A DNA stretch of 38,358 nucleotides from Curvibacter sp. (GTDB lineage Bacteria; Pseudomonadota; Gammaproteobacteria; Burkholderiales; Burkholderiaceae_C). Position numbers and translations under genes: made by a program. Positions 24,009-31,623 of this stretch are shown one piece after another. Positions within the stretch are counted from its first letter, which is position 1; each line of letters begins with the position of its first letter. Where the stretch lies: positions 1 to 38,358 of the forward strand of contig JAFAMV010000261.1 in the NCBI GenBank assembly GCA_019233055.1, in the 5' to 3' direction. The notes beneath the pieces are model-generated. The model did no database searches and was not told where the DNA came from. It was given only the letters and a program-made list of their open reading frames with translations.

Positions 24009-24455
24009 ATGAAACTGATCTCTTCATTGACCCTGGCCGGCGCGGCATGGCTGCTGGCCCAACCTGCGCTGGCCCAGTTTGCCAAGCCTGATCAGGCCAT
24101 CGAATACCGCCAGGGCGCCCTGTATGTGATGGGGCAGCATTTCGGCCGCATCGGCGCGATGGTCAACGGCAAGGTGCCTTTCGATGCCGCCGCCGCCCAG
24201 GAGAACGCCGACCTGGTGGTGGTGCTCGCCAAGCTGCCCTGGGCCGCGTTCGGTCCGGGCACGGAAGGCGGCAAGGCCAAGGACGAGGTCTGGAAGAACC
24301 CGGCCCAGTTCAAGGAAGGCAACGAAAAGCTCACCGCCGCCACGCTCAAGCTGGCCGCAGCGGCCAAGACCGGCAACCTCGAGACCCTGAAGGTGGCCTT
24401 CGGCGACACCGCCGCCGCCTGCAAGTCCTGCCACGACAACTTCCGGCAGAAATAA
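24009..24455 (+). CDS. Cytochrome c' (class II c-type cytochrome)
   Basis: The product has 148 aa. A signal peptide (about 1-22, ending QPALAQ) precedes a four-helix-bundle domain with the haem-binding CKSCH motif near the C-terminus (in TAAACKSCHDNFRQK) and, near the mature N-terminus, IEYRQGALYVMGQHFGRIGAM, typical of the family. These periplasmic cytochromes bind NO and CO and protect against nitrosative stress or carry electrons. The ATG at 24009 has only an AAAGAAA-like Shine-Dalgarno. It is divergent from the b-type cytochrome across 172 bp. Confidence 0.94.
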   Translation: MKLISSLTLAGAAWLLAQPALAQFAKPDQAIEYRQGALYVMGQHFGRIGAMVNGKVPFDAAAAQENADLVVVLAKLPWAAFGPGTEGGKAKDEVWKNPAQFKEGNEKLTAATLKLAAAAKTGNLETLKVAFGDTAAACKSCHDNFRQK

Positions 24456-24552
24456 ATAAGAACGCGCCCACGGTCCCGTCGGCACGCTTCGGCCCGATGC
24501 GGATGGGCCGGCCATGGGCGGCGGTGCCGGGTCTCATCGATTGGAGAAGCAC

Positions 24553-25803
24553 ATGACATTCCTCTGGATCCGTCCTTCGCGCTGGGGGGCTGCCCTGGGC
24601 CTGGCCGGCGCCTGCTGCCTGGCGGCCGCGCCTGCGCGCGCCGAGCCCCAGGCCGAGGTGTATCAACTGGCCCGCCTGGCCCAGCCCGAGGCGCTGCAAC
24701 TGCTCGAGCGGCTGGTCAACATCGACACCGGCACCGGTGACGAAGAGGGCCTGAGCCGGCTCAGCGACATCGTCCTGGGCGAGCTGAAGGCCCTGGGCGC
24801 GAAGATCGAGCTGGTGTCGGCCCAGCCGGGCCCGGGCCACAACATCGTGGCCACGTTCACCGGCGAAGGGCAGGGCCGGATCCTGCTGATGGCGCACATG
24901 GACACGGTGTTCAAGGCCGGCACCGCCAAGGCCAAGCCCTTCCGCATCGAGGGCGATCGCGCCTACGGCCCGGGTGTCATGGATGACAAGGGCGGCATCG
25001 TCGCCGGCCTGTACGCCCTGAAGATCCTGCAGCAGCTGCATTTCAAGGACTATGGGCGCATCACGCTGCTGCTCAACACCCACGAGGAGACCGGCTCGGC
25101 CGGCACCCGTGCCCTGATCGAGAAGACGGCGCGGGAACACGATGTCACTCTGAACCTCGAACCGGGCCGGCCCGCCGACGGGCTGGTGGTCTGGCGCAAG
25201 GGCAGCGGCACCGCCAAGGTCGAGGTCTTCGGCAAGGCCGCCCATGCCGGTGTGGCGCCCGACAGCGGCCGCAATGCCACCATGGAGGTCGCGCACCAGA
25301 TCCTGCAATTGGGGCAACTGGGGGATCGTGCCAAGGAGACCACCGTCAATTTCACGGTGATCGAAACCGGCAAGGCCACCAACGTCATCCCCGACCACGC
25401 AGTGGCCTATGGGGATGTGCGGGCCGCCGTGCCGGAAGAGTTCGACCGCGTGGAGCGCGATCTGGCCAGGATCTCCGAGAACCGGCTGATCGCCGACACC
25501 CAGGTGAAGACCAGTCTGAGCCGGAGCTTCCCTCCGATGCCCCGCAACCCGCAGTCCGAAGCCCTGGCGGCCCAGGCCCAGACCATCTATGGCGAACTGG
25601 GCCGCCGGCTGACGCTGGAGGGCAGTGGCGGCGCGGCCGATGCGAGTTTCTCGGCCGGCGTCGGCACCCCGACCCTGGACGGTCTGGGCATCGTGGGCGG
25701 CAACATCCACACCCCCGACGAATACGCCGAGGTGCAGAGTGTGACGCCGCGGCTGTACCTGCTGGCCCGCATGCTGATGGTGCTGGGGCGGCAGAAGAAG
25801 TAG
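24553..25803 (+). CDS. Exported M20 peptidase, glutamate carboxypeptidase (CPG2)-like
   Basis: The product has 416 aa, the same length class as carboxypeptidase G2. A signal peptide (about 1-31, ending AAAPARA) directs export. The zinc ligands are complete: MAHMDTVFKAG, GPGVMDDKGG, the Glu pair in NTHEETGSAGT, NLEPGRPADG and the C-terminal His in GGNIHTPDEYAEV. The dimerisation domain shows VEVFGKAAHAGVAPDSGRNA. Relatives cleave C-terminal glutamate from peptides or folates in the periplasm. The ATG at 24553 has GGAG about 6 bases upstream; an in-frame start at 24514 would add 13 hydrophilic residues before the signal peptide. It lies 97 bp after cytochrome c' with no functional link visible. 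It is the second exported M20 enzyme in the window, but the two differ widely in sequence. Confidence 0.93.
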   Translation: MTFLWIRPSRWGAALGLAGACCLAAAPARAEPQAEVYQLARLAQPEALQLLERLVNIDTGTGDEEGLSRLSDIVLGELKALGAKIELVSAQPGPGHNIVATFTGEGQGRILLMAHMDTVFKAGTAKAKPFRIEGDRAYGPGVMDDKGGIVAGLYALKILQQLHFKDYGRITLLLNTHEETGSAGTRALIEKTAREHDVTLNLEPGRPADGLVVWRKGSGTAKVEVFGKAAHAGVAPDSGRNATMEVAHQILQLGQLGDRAKETTVNFTVIETGKATNVIPDHAVAYGDVRAAVPEEFDRVERDLARISENRLIADTQVKTSLSRSFPPMPRNPQSEALAAQAQTIYGELGRRLTLEGSGGAADASFSAGVGTPTLDGLGIVGGNIHTPDEYAEVQSVTPRLYLLARMLMVLGRQKK

Positions 25804-25873
25804 CCGGCCGTGCGCCCACCGTTGCCGGTCCGGGAGGGGCGGGGCACGAATGTTAAAATCCGGCCCCATAAAC

Positions 25874-25900
25874 ATGAGCGTCCGGGATCTGCGCTGCTGA
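25874..25900 (+). other. Possible short leader ORF ahead of the H-NS gene
   Basis: ATG at 25874 opens an 8-codon frame (MSVRDLRC, stop at 25898-25900) just downstream of the TTAAAAT box at 25853-25859 and upstream of a strong terminator hairpin. It has no Shine-Dalgarno and overlaps the 5' arm of a long inverted repeat (GCGTCCG 25878-25884 with CGGACGC 25924-25930). It may be chance. Confidence 0.2.
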
Positions 25901-25941
25901 GACTCAGCCGCCCCTTGATCGAGCGGACGCAGGAGAGGGAA

Positions 25942-25977
25942 GGCCACCATCGCCCAAGGGCTTGGTGGCCGTTTTGC
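25942..25977 (+). terminator. Rho-independent terminator or attenuator upstream of the H-NS gene
   Basis: GGCCACCA (25942-25949) pairs with TGGTGGCC (25963-25970), with an inner GCCC (25952-25955)/GGGC (25958-25961) stem, followed by GTTTTGC. It stands 138 bp after the M20 stop and 78 bp before the H-NS start. It could terminate the M20 message, or act inside a long H-NS leader. Confidence 0.65.
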
Positions 25978-26054
25978 TGGTACTGGCTGCTGCAGGCCTG
26001 TCGTCTGGAACTCTGCCGCAGGCCCGGCACCCCCTGTTCATCACCGATGTCCCT

Positions 26055-26465
26055 ATGTCTCCGTTGTTTTCTGAAATCCACGAACTTGACCGCCAACTCG
26101 CCGAATTGAAGGCGCAGCGCGATGAATGGCTGACGCAAAAAAGGGCCGATGCCCTGGTCCTGGCCCGGCACCTGGTCGAACGCTTCGGATTGACTGCCGC
26201 CCAGCTCCAGTTTCCGGTCGAAACCCCGGCGGCCCGTCCGCCCAGCCCTCCCCGGCCGGTGACCTTCCGGGACCCCGCCCGTGGCCTGAGCTGGAATGGC
26301 GAATGGCCCTCGCGCGGCCGCAAGCCGGCCTGGATCCAGGCCGCCATCGATGACGGCTCGATCGAGCAATACCGTGTCGGCCGCCCGGCCGGCGAGGCCG
26401 CACCGGCGCCGGTGCGCCCGAAGAGCAAGGCCGAGATGGCCCGTGAGCTGGGCCTGATCTACTGA
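26055..26465 (+). CDS. H-NS family nucleoid-associated protein
   Basis: The product has 136 aa. The N-terminal half is a predicted coiled-coil oligomerisation segment (LFSEIHELDRQLAELKAQRDE). After a proline-rich linker comes the DNA-binding domain FRDPARGLSWNGEWPSRGRKPAWIQAAI, the betaproteobacterial version of YRDPxxGxTWSGRGRxPxW. Compared with that pattern there is an extra EWPS between the WNG and RGR parts of the minor-groove loop. The tail KSKAEMARELGLIY is also seen in some relatives. These proteins silence AT-rich foreign genes. I chose ATG 26055 because upstream in-frame sequence is hydrophobic and belongs to the terminator region; there is no Shine-Dalgarno, so the mRNA may be leaderless or the start atypical. 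Confidence 0.88.
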   Translation: MSPLFSEIHELDRQLAELKAQRDEWLTQKRADALVLARHLVERFGLTAAQLQFPVETPAARPPSPPRPVTFRDPARGLSWNGEWPSRGRKPAWIQAAIDDGSIEQYRVGRPAGEAAPAPVRPKSKAEMARELGLIY

Positions 26466-26552
26466 TCGCCTGATCGACCCGGCCAGGGCCGCGCCGCCAT
26501 TTCACTTGCTGACACGGGGGTATACACGGTTCATGGAATCCCGCTAAGCTGG

Positions 26553-26570
26553 GCCCACAAAAAAATGGGC
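26553..26570 (+). promoter_or_regulatory. Hairpin in the leader of the HD-GYP-like gene
   Basis: GCCCA (26553-26557) and TGGGC (26566-26570) close an A-rich loop directly ahead of the GGGAGGG Shine-Dalgarno (26574-26580) and the ATG at 26584. It could modulate ribosome access. Confidence 0.35.
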
Positions 26571-26583
26571 ACAGGGAGGGATC

Positions 26584-27846
26584 ATGGGCTTTGCGTCTGC
26601 AAACCGCTATGCGTTGGCCGCCATTGTCGAGGCCAGCCAGAGCCGGCATATCGTGGCGTCACAGGACATCTTCGACGATCGTGGCTTCAAGCTCTGGGCA
26701 CGTGACCAGCGCGTGACCCCTTCATTGCAGCAGCGGCTGCTGGAGCGCAAGCTCAAGACCCCGCTCGAATCCTGTCTGCATGCCACCGATGGCGTCACGG
26801 TGGTGGAACTCCATTCGGAAGCCCAGCGTTTTCTGGCCGACGGCAGCCCTTTGGCCGCCGGCCTGGCCCCTTGGGCCAATGCCGTGTGCAAGGAGATCCG
26901 GCACCTGCCCCTGCATTCGGTGGCACAGCTGCTCCTCACCACGGTGCAGGCCTCGCGACCCGAAGTCTTCGTCCATGCGGTGCAGGCCATGGTGCTGTCG
27001 GGGGCGATGTCGCTGCATCAGGGGCACAGCCGGTTCCAGGTCCGCCTGGGCCTGCTCGGAGGGCTGTTGCATGACCTGGGCGAGATGTATGTCAACCCTG
27101 AATACCTCGACAGCACCACCGATCTCGGCGCTGGCGAGTACCGCCATGTGGTGGTCCATCCGCAGTTCGGTGCGATGCTGCTCCAGAGCCTGACCGACTA
27201 CCCCGTCGAGTTGTCCCGGGCTGTGGGAGAGCACCACGAGCGGCTGCATGGCGGTGGCTACCCGAAGGGGTTGATCCAGGCGCAGATCTCTCCCCTGGGC
27301 CGCCAGTTGGCGGCGGTCGAGACCTTGGGGGCGCTGGCGGCCCGGTCGTCATCCCCGTCGCTCTGGAGCCATGCCTTCCTGTCGCTCAGACTGATTCCTG
27401 GTGAATACGATGCGGCGGCGATCCAGTTCGTCGGCCAACGGGCCCAGGCGGAATCGAACCTCCCGCTCGACAGCCTGTCGGGGGCCACGCGGGTGGATCC
27501 GGTGCAGGCCTTGCGGCAGATCGACGAACGTCTGGAAGGCGCCCAGGCTGAAGCGATGCGGCTGGCCCAATCGGGCGGCTCGCCCCAGGTCCGTTCCGTG
27601 GCGGCCCGGGCGGTCCAGCAACTGGCCCATCTGCGCACCGCCTGGAACGCGGCCGGGCTGTGGTCCCTGGAGCACGTGGGGACGCCCCCGCTGCTCGAAC
27701 TCGACGAATTGCAGCGCGAATTGGCCTTCCGGTGCCGTGCGCTGCGGCGCGACTGCCTGTGGCAGGAGGATCGGATGAGCCCTCAGGACCTTGAACAGCT
27801 GGAATCCCTTTGGCAATGCCTGCGCGGCGACGTGCCGTCGCCGTGA
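26584..27846 (+). CDS. HD-GYP-like domain protein (c-di-GMP phosphodiesterase family)
   Basis: The product has 420 aa. An N-terminal domain (about 1-105) of unknown type is followed by an HD-GYP-type core: His131, HDLGEMYV (His163/Asp164), VVHPQFGAML (His192) and HHERLHGGGYPKGL (His217/218, GYP at 225-227). Canonical members read HDxGK and HHExxDGxGYP, so Glu replaces the Lys after HD and His222 replaces the Asp. The metal-binding histidines are kept, hence phosphodiesterase activity on c-di-GMP is possible but not assured. The C-terminal 180 residues are helical without a known motif. It is cytoplasmic with no membrane span. The ATG has an excellent GGGAGGG Shine-Dalgarno. It converges on the MazG-like gene. 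Confidence 0.87.
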   Translation: MGFASANRYALAAIVEASQSRHIVASQDIFDDRGFKLWARDQRVTPSLQQRLLERKLKTPLESCLHATDGVTVVELHSEAQRFLADGSPLAAGLAPWANAVCKEIRHLPLHSVAQLLLTTVQASRPEVFVHAVQAMVLSGAMSLHQGHSRFQVRLGLLGGLLHDLGEMYVNPEYLDSTTDLGAGEYRHVVVHPQFGAMLLQSLTDYPVELSRAVGEHHERLHGGGYPKGLIQAQISPLGRQLAAVETLGALAARSSSPSLWSHAFLSLRLIPGEYDAAAIQFVGQRAQAESNLPLDSLSGATRVDPVQALRQIDERLEGAQAEAMRLAQSGGSPQVRSVAARAVQQLAHLRTAWNAAGLWSLEHVGTPPLLELDELQRELAFRCRALRRDCLWQEDRMSPQDLEQLESLWQCLRGDVPSP

Positions 27847-27854
27847 GCGGCGGC

Positions 27855-27889
27855 GGCCTCATGCCCGCCGGAAGGCCGACCGGCAGGCC
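27855..27889. terminator. Hairpin between convergent genes
   Basis: GGCCT (27855-27859) pairs with AGGCC (27885-27889), and the inner GCCGG (27867-27871) pairs with CCGGC (27880-27884), across the 42-bp gap between the HD-GYP-like and MazG-like genes. Confidence 0.35.
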
Positions 27890-28257
27890 TATCTGCGCAA
27901 TGCGTCCGCTGCCGGGTCCGGGGCGGGCGGCTCGGCGTGCTTGGCGGGGTATTTGAGGGCATTGGCGTCGATCTTCTGCCAGGCGGCATCCATCAGATCC
28001 ACCTGCAGGGCCGTGGCCAGCTGCACCAGGTAGAGCAGCACGTCGGCCATCTCGGCTGCCACGGCGGCCTTGCGGGGGGCGTCAAGTCGGTGGCTCTGCT
28101 CCTCGCTGAGCCACTGGAAGTGCTCGAGCAATTCGCCGGCCTCGACCACCAGGGCCGAAGCCAGGTTCTTGGGGGCGTGGAAGGGCTTCCAGTCGCGGGC
28201 CTGTGCAAAGGCCTCAAGCCGCTGGGCCAGCGGAAGGAGCGGATCGGGATCGGGCAT
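27889..28257 (-). CDS. MazG-like nucleotide pyrophosphohydrolase (dCTPase/XTP3TPA type)
   Basis: The product has 122 aa. The family start DPLLPLAQRLEAFAQARDW and the two metal-binding helices are clear: ALVVEAGELLEHFQWL (ExxE) and AAEMADVLLYLVQLA (ExxD). The conserved FHAPKNLA lies between them. These small cytoplasmic all-alpha enzymes hydrolyse dNTPs, often modified dCTP, to dNMP and pyrophosphate for pool sanitation. Starts at 28278 and 28311 are also open; I chose 28257 because homologues usually begin about this point. It lies 81 bp after argC on the same strand, and a GCCCG/CGGGC hairpin (28321-28338) after the argC stop may partly separate them. Confidence 0.88.
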   Translation of the reverse strand: MPDPDPLLPLAQRLEAFAQARDWKPFHAPKNLASALVVEAGELLEHFQWLSEEQSHRLDAPRKAAVAAEMADVLLYLVQLATALQVDLMDAAWQKIDANALKYPAKHAEPPAPDPAADALRR

Positions 28258-28338
28258 GGTGTCGTGGCAGGGCGGCATCGGCAGGCCCCGATGGTAGACC
28301 GTCCTGGCCACGCCGGGGCGGCCCGATCGGTGCCGGGC

Positions 28339-29271
28339 TCAGGCCGCGCGCCGGCCCAGCATCAGGTCCAGGTTCTGCACCGCCGCACCCGATGCCCCCT
28401 TGCCGAGGTTGTCGAACACGGCGGCAAGCAGGGCCTGGCCCTCAGAGGCATGGCCCAGCACGGCCAGACGCAACTGGTTGCTGCCATTGAGGGCCTGCGG
28501 ATCCAATTGCTGCAGCGCCTGGGCCTGCGCCTGTGGCAGCACCTCGACATGGTCCTGGCCGTCGTAGTGCGTCTGCAGGCATTGCTGCAACTGCTCGATG
28601 CCGGTGCCCGGCGGCAGCAGGCGCAGTTGCAGAGCGACCGTCAGCACGATGCCCTGCCGGAAGGCGCCGTAGGCCGGCACGAAGGCTGGCCTGGCCGACA
28701 GGCCCGCATGCTGCTGGATCTCGGGCGTGTGCTTGTGCGCCAGGCCCAGGCCATACACCTGGAAGGCCTTCGCCTGCGCGGCCAGAGGCCCTTCATGCGC
28801 CTCGACCTGGGCCCTGCCGCCACCCGAATACCCCGAGACGGCATGGATGCTGAGCGGGTAGTCGGCCGGCAGCAGGCCGGCCTGCACCAGGGGGCGCAGC
28901 AGCGCCACCGCCCCCGTGGGGTAGCAGCCCGGGTTGCTCACACGTGAGGCCCGGGCAATGCGCGCGGCCTGGCCGGCGGCCATTTCCGCGAAGCCATAGA
29001 CCCACTGCGGATCGGTCCGATGCGCCGAGCTGGCATCGATCACCCGCACCGCAGGGTTGCGGACCGAGGCGGCGGCCTCGCGGGCGGCCGGGTCGGGCAG
29101 GCACAGGACGGCGATGTCGCACTGGTTGATGGCCTCGGCGCGGCGGGCCGGGTTCTTGCGCTCGGCCTCGGGCAGGGTCAGCAGCCTCAGGTCGGTGCGC
29201 CCGCGCAGGCGTTCGTGGATCTGCAGGCCGGTCGTGCCTTGGTCGCCGTCGATGAAGACAAGGGGTTGCAT
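28339..29271 (-). CDS. argC: N-acetyl-gamma-glutamyl-phosphate reductase, type 2
   Basis: The product has 310 aa, matching the shorter type-2 ArgC. The NADP-binding loop is [17 protein letters not shown] at 6-22. The catalytic cysteine is Cys116 in [18 protein letters not shown], and a C-terminal histidine region contains [17 protein letters not shown]. It reduces N-acetylglutamyl phosphate to the semialdehyde in arginine synthesis. AGGAG stands 7 bases before the ATG. It is divergent from a LysR gene across 97 bp, an arrangement that suggests LysR control of this copy; many betaproteobacteria carry a second, type-1 ArgC elsewhere, which cannot be checked here. Confidence 0.93.
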   Translation of the reverse strand: MQPLVFIDGDQGTTGLQIHERLRGRTDLRLLTLPEAERKNPARRAEAINQCDIAVLCLPDPAAREAAASVRNPAVRVIDASSAHRTDPQWVYGFAEMAAGQAARIARASRVSNPGCYPTGAVALLRPLVQAGLLPADYPLSIHAVSGYSGGGRAQVEAHEGPLAAQAKAFQVYGLGLAHKHTPEIQQHAGLSARPAFVPAYGAFRQGIVLTVALQLRLLPPGTGIEQLQQCLQTHYDGQDHVEVLPQAQAQALQQLDPQALNGSNQLRLAVLGHASEGQALLAAVFDNLGKGASGAAVQNLDLMLGRRAA

Positions 29272-29348
29272 GAAGTCTCTCCTGGGATGGGAGGGCGCAT
29301 CTTCCGTCTCTGCATAAAATAAGAAAAGTTGAATTTCATGAAGAATCC

Positions 29349-29365
29349 ATTCAGGATTTCTGAAT
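29349..29365. promoter_or_regulatory. Perfect inverted repeat just before the LysR start, argC/lysR intergenic
   Basis: ATTCAG (29349-29354) and CTGAAT (29360-29365) are perfect arms around GATTT, ending 3 bp before the LysR ATG. TTCATGAA (29335-29342) is a further palindrome beside it. It is a candidate autoregulatory LysR site; similarity to an ArgR box (TGAAT...ATTCA) is weak because the arms run the other way. Confidence 0.45.
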
Positions 29366-29368
29366 CAA

Positions 29369-30253
29369 ATGCGTGAACTCAGCCTGGATCGACTGCGCAC
29401 CCTGGTCGCGATCGCCGACCTCGGCTCCTTCGCGGCGGCAGCGCGGGCGCTCAATCTGGCGCCGCCCACGGTCAGCCTGCATGTGGCCGAACTCGAGGCG
29501 CGTGTCGGTGCGCCGCTGCTGCTGCGCCAGCGCGGTCAGGTCCGGCCTTCGGGGGTGGGCGAGACCCTGCTCGGACGGGCGCGCCGTCTCCTGGCGGATG
29601 TCGACGAGGCGCTGGACGAGGTCCGGGGACAGGTGCAGGGGCGCACGGGGCGGGTGCGGCTGGGCGCCTCCACCGGGGCCATCGCCCATCTGCTGCCGCA
29701 GGCGCTCGAGCAACTCGGTCGCGAGCATCCGGGCATCGATGTGCAGGTGGCGGTGCTGACCTCGCAGGAGACGCTGGCCCGCCTGGCCGCAGGCCGGCTG
29801 GACATCGGCCTGGTGGCCCTGCCGCAACCGGCGGCCGACGGACTGCGGGTGCAGCCGTGGCGGCGCGATCCGGTGATGGCCTTCGTGCCGGCGTCCTGGT
29901 CCACGCCCGCCCGGCTCACGCCGGCCTGGCTGGCGGCGCGGCCCCTGATCCTCAACGATGCCGGCACGCGCCTGTCCAGGCTCAGTGCCGAATGGTTTGC
30001 CAAGGCGGGGCTGAGGCCTGCGGCGCGCATCGAGCTCAACTACAACGATGCCATCAAGAGCCTGGTGGCGGCAGGCTATGGCGCCACCTTGCTGCCCCAC
30101 GAGGCCACGGCCCCGCCGCCCGATCCGCGCATCCGCATGCTGCCCTTGCGCCCGGCCCTCTGGCGGCCCCTGGGGCTGGCCTACCGGGCCGGGCCGCTGG
30201 AGCAGGCGACCCAATGGGTGCTGGAGGTGTTGCGGGGGTTCCGGCAGAGCTGA
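29369..30253 (+). CDS. LysR-family transcriptional regulator
   Basis: The product has 294 aa. The N-terminal helix-turn-helix shows LVAIADLGSFAAAARALNL, TVSLHVAELEARVGAPLLLR and ETLLGRARRLLADVDEAL. The effector domain shows VRLGASTGAIAHLLPQAL and SLVAAGYGATLLPHEA, the latter typical of the end of the inducer-binding fold. The ATG at 29369 has no Shine-Dalgarno and follows a perfect dyad by 3 bp. It is divergent from argC, so argC or the arginine pathway is the likely target, though the later MFS gene converges from the other side and could also be linked. The effector is unknown. Confidence 0.92.
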   Translation: MRELSLDRLRTLVAIADLGSFAAAARALNLAPPTVSLHVAELEARVGAPLLLRQRGQVRPSGVGETLLGRARRLLADVDEALDEVRGQVQGRTGRVRLGASTGAIAHLLPQALEQLGREHPGIDVQVAVLTSQETLARLAAGRLDIGLVALPQPAADGLRVQPWRRDPVMAFVPASWSTPARLTPAWLAARPLILNDAGTRLSRLSAEWFAKAGLRPAARIELNYNDAIKSLVAAGYGATLLPHEATAPPPDPRIRMLPLRPALWRPLGLAYRAGPLEQATQWVLEVLRGFRQS

Positions 30254-30285
30254 GAGTCTGTTCAGGCGGGTGGGTCGTGCCCGGG

Positions 30286-31527
30286 TCAGCGCAGGCAGGG
30301 CTGGACCGCCGGCCTGTGTTCCGGCCAAAGGCGGACCACCAGCGCGGCCAGTGCCGCCATGGTCGCCAGGCCGGTGACACCACGCCAACCCCATTGGGCC
30401 AGCAGCAGGCTGCCGAGTGCCGCCCCGCTGGACATGCCGATGAACATGCCGACGAACAGCACCGAGTTGAGGCGGCTTCGGGCTTCGGGGGCCAGGCTGT
30501 AGACGATGGTCTGGTGGGCGATCAGCGTGGCCTGCACCCCGAGGTCGAAACCGACGGCGCCGAGCACCAGCAGCCACAGGCTGGCCTGCGTGGAAAGCCA
30601 TGGCATCAGACCCATGGCCGCGAAGGACAGGGCGGCCAGACCGGCGCCGAGCCGGGTCACCCGTTCGGGGCCGCGGCGGTCGGCGATGCGGCCCGCCACC
30701 GGGGCCGCCAGGGCCCCCGCAGCGCCGGCCAGCCCGAAGGCGCCGGAGGCCGCGCTGCCCATGTGGAAGGGCTCGCCATGCAGCATGACGGCCAGGGTCG
30801 ACCAGAAGGCGCTGAAGCCGACCGCCAGCAGTCCCTGGGCCAGGGCGGCGCGGCGCAGCCGCCCGTGCTCACGCCAGAGCCCGCCCAGCGAGCCCAGCAG
30901 CGCGGCATAGGCCAGGGTGGTGGTGGCCCTGAAGCGCGGCAGGCGGCGCCAGACGGCCACCGCCAGGCCGGCGATGCTCAGGGCGGCGGCCGCGAACACT
31001 GCACGCCAACCCAGGTGTTCGGCCACGAAGCCGGCGGCCACCCGCGACAGCAGGATGCCCATCAGCAGGCCGGTCATGACGGTGCCGACGATGCGACCCC
31101 GGTGGGCCGCCGGCGCCAGGGTGGCGGCGGCCGGGACGATGTCCTGGGCCAGGGTGGCGGCCAGTCCGATGACCGTGCTGGCCACCAGCAGGGGACCGAT
31201 CGAAGGGGAAAGCGCGGCCAGCAGCAGGGCGCCGGCCAGCACGGCCGCCTTGAGCAGGATGATGCGGCGGCGGTCGAAGCGGTCTCCCAGCGGGGCCAGC
31301 AGCAGGATGCCCAGGGCGTAGCCGAGCTGGGTCAGGGTGGGCACCAGGCCCACGGCCTGGTTGGAGGCCCCGATGTCGCCGGCCAGGATGCCGAGCATGG
31401 GCTGGCTGTAGTAGATCGAGGCGACGGCCAGACCCGCGCCGCAGGCCAGCAGCAGCACCAGCGGGGCCGACGGCCCATCGGGATCGGGGATGGGGGGCAA
31501 GGTATGCGTGTTTTGAATGATGGACAT
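30286..31527 (-). CDS. Major facilitator superfamily transporter (probable exporter)
   Basis: The product has 413 aa with about 12 transmembrane helices. The motif-A loop between helices 2 and 3 is LAPLGDRFDRRRIILLKA, with a second copy, VAGRIADRRGPERVTRLGA, in the second half. The N-terminal region ASIYYSQPMLGILAGDIGASNQAVG resembles YnfM-like MFS members. Export of a drug or metabolite is the family expectation. It is divergent from the LysR gene at 31624 over 96 bp, an arrangement often used for efflux under LysR control. The start at 31527 is the only well-placed ATG. Confidence 0.92.
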   Translation of the reverse strand: MSIIQNTHTLPPIPDPDGPSAPLVLLLACGAGLAVASIYYSQPMLGILAGDIGASNQAVGLVPTLTQLGYALGILLLAPLGDRFDRRRIILLKAAVLAGALLLAALSPSIGPLLVASTVIGLAATLAQDIVPAAATLAPAAHRGRIVGTVMTGLLMGILLSRVAAGFVAEHLGWRAVFAAAALSIAGLAVAVWRRLPRFRATTTLAYAALLGSLGGLWREHGRLRRAALAQGLLAVGFSAFWSTLAVMLHGEPFHMGSAASGAFGLAGAAGALAAPVAGRIADRRGPERVTRLGAGLAALSFAAMGLMPWLSTQASLWLLVLGAVGFDLGVQATLIAHQTIVYSLAPEARSRLNSVLFVGMFIGMSSGAALGSLLLAQWGWRGVTGLATMAALAALVVRLWPEHRPAVQPCLR

Positions 31528-31623
31528 GGTGGGTCTGGTCTTTTTTGGCAGGTGCCGCAGTATCGAAGGCCATGCATGCCCTGGGTAGCCTCATGGTGTG
31601 CACTAGTTCTATACGATGGATGT

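Noticed and set aside
25878..25977. TPP, glycine or SAH riboswitch in the H-NS leader
   Set aside because: Short strings such as GCTGAGA and GGAGAGGG recall riboswitch cores, but order, spacing and closing helices do not match any of them.
25962..26054. N-terminal extension of the H-NS protein resembling a signal peptide
   Set aside because: The in-frame sequence overlaps the terminator stem, H-NS proteins are cytoplasmic, and the coiled coil begins right after ATG 26055.
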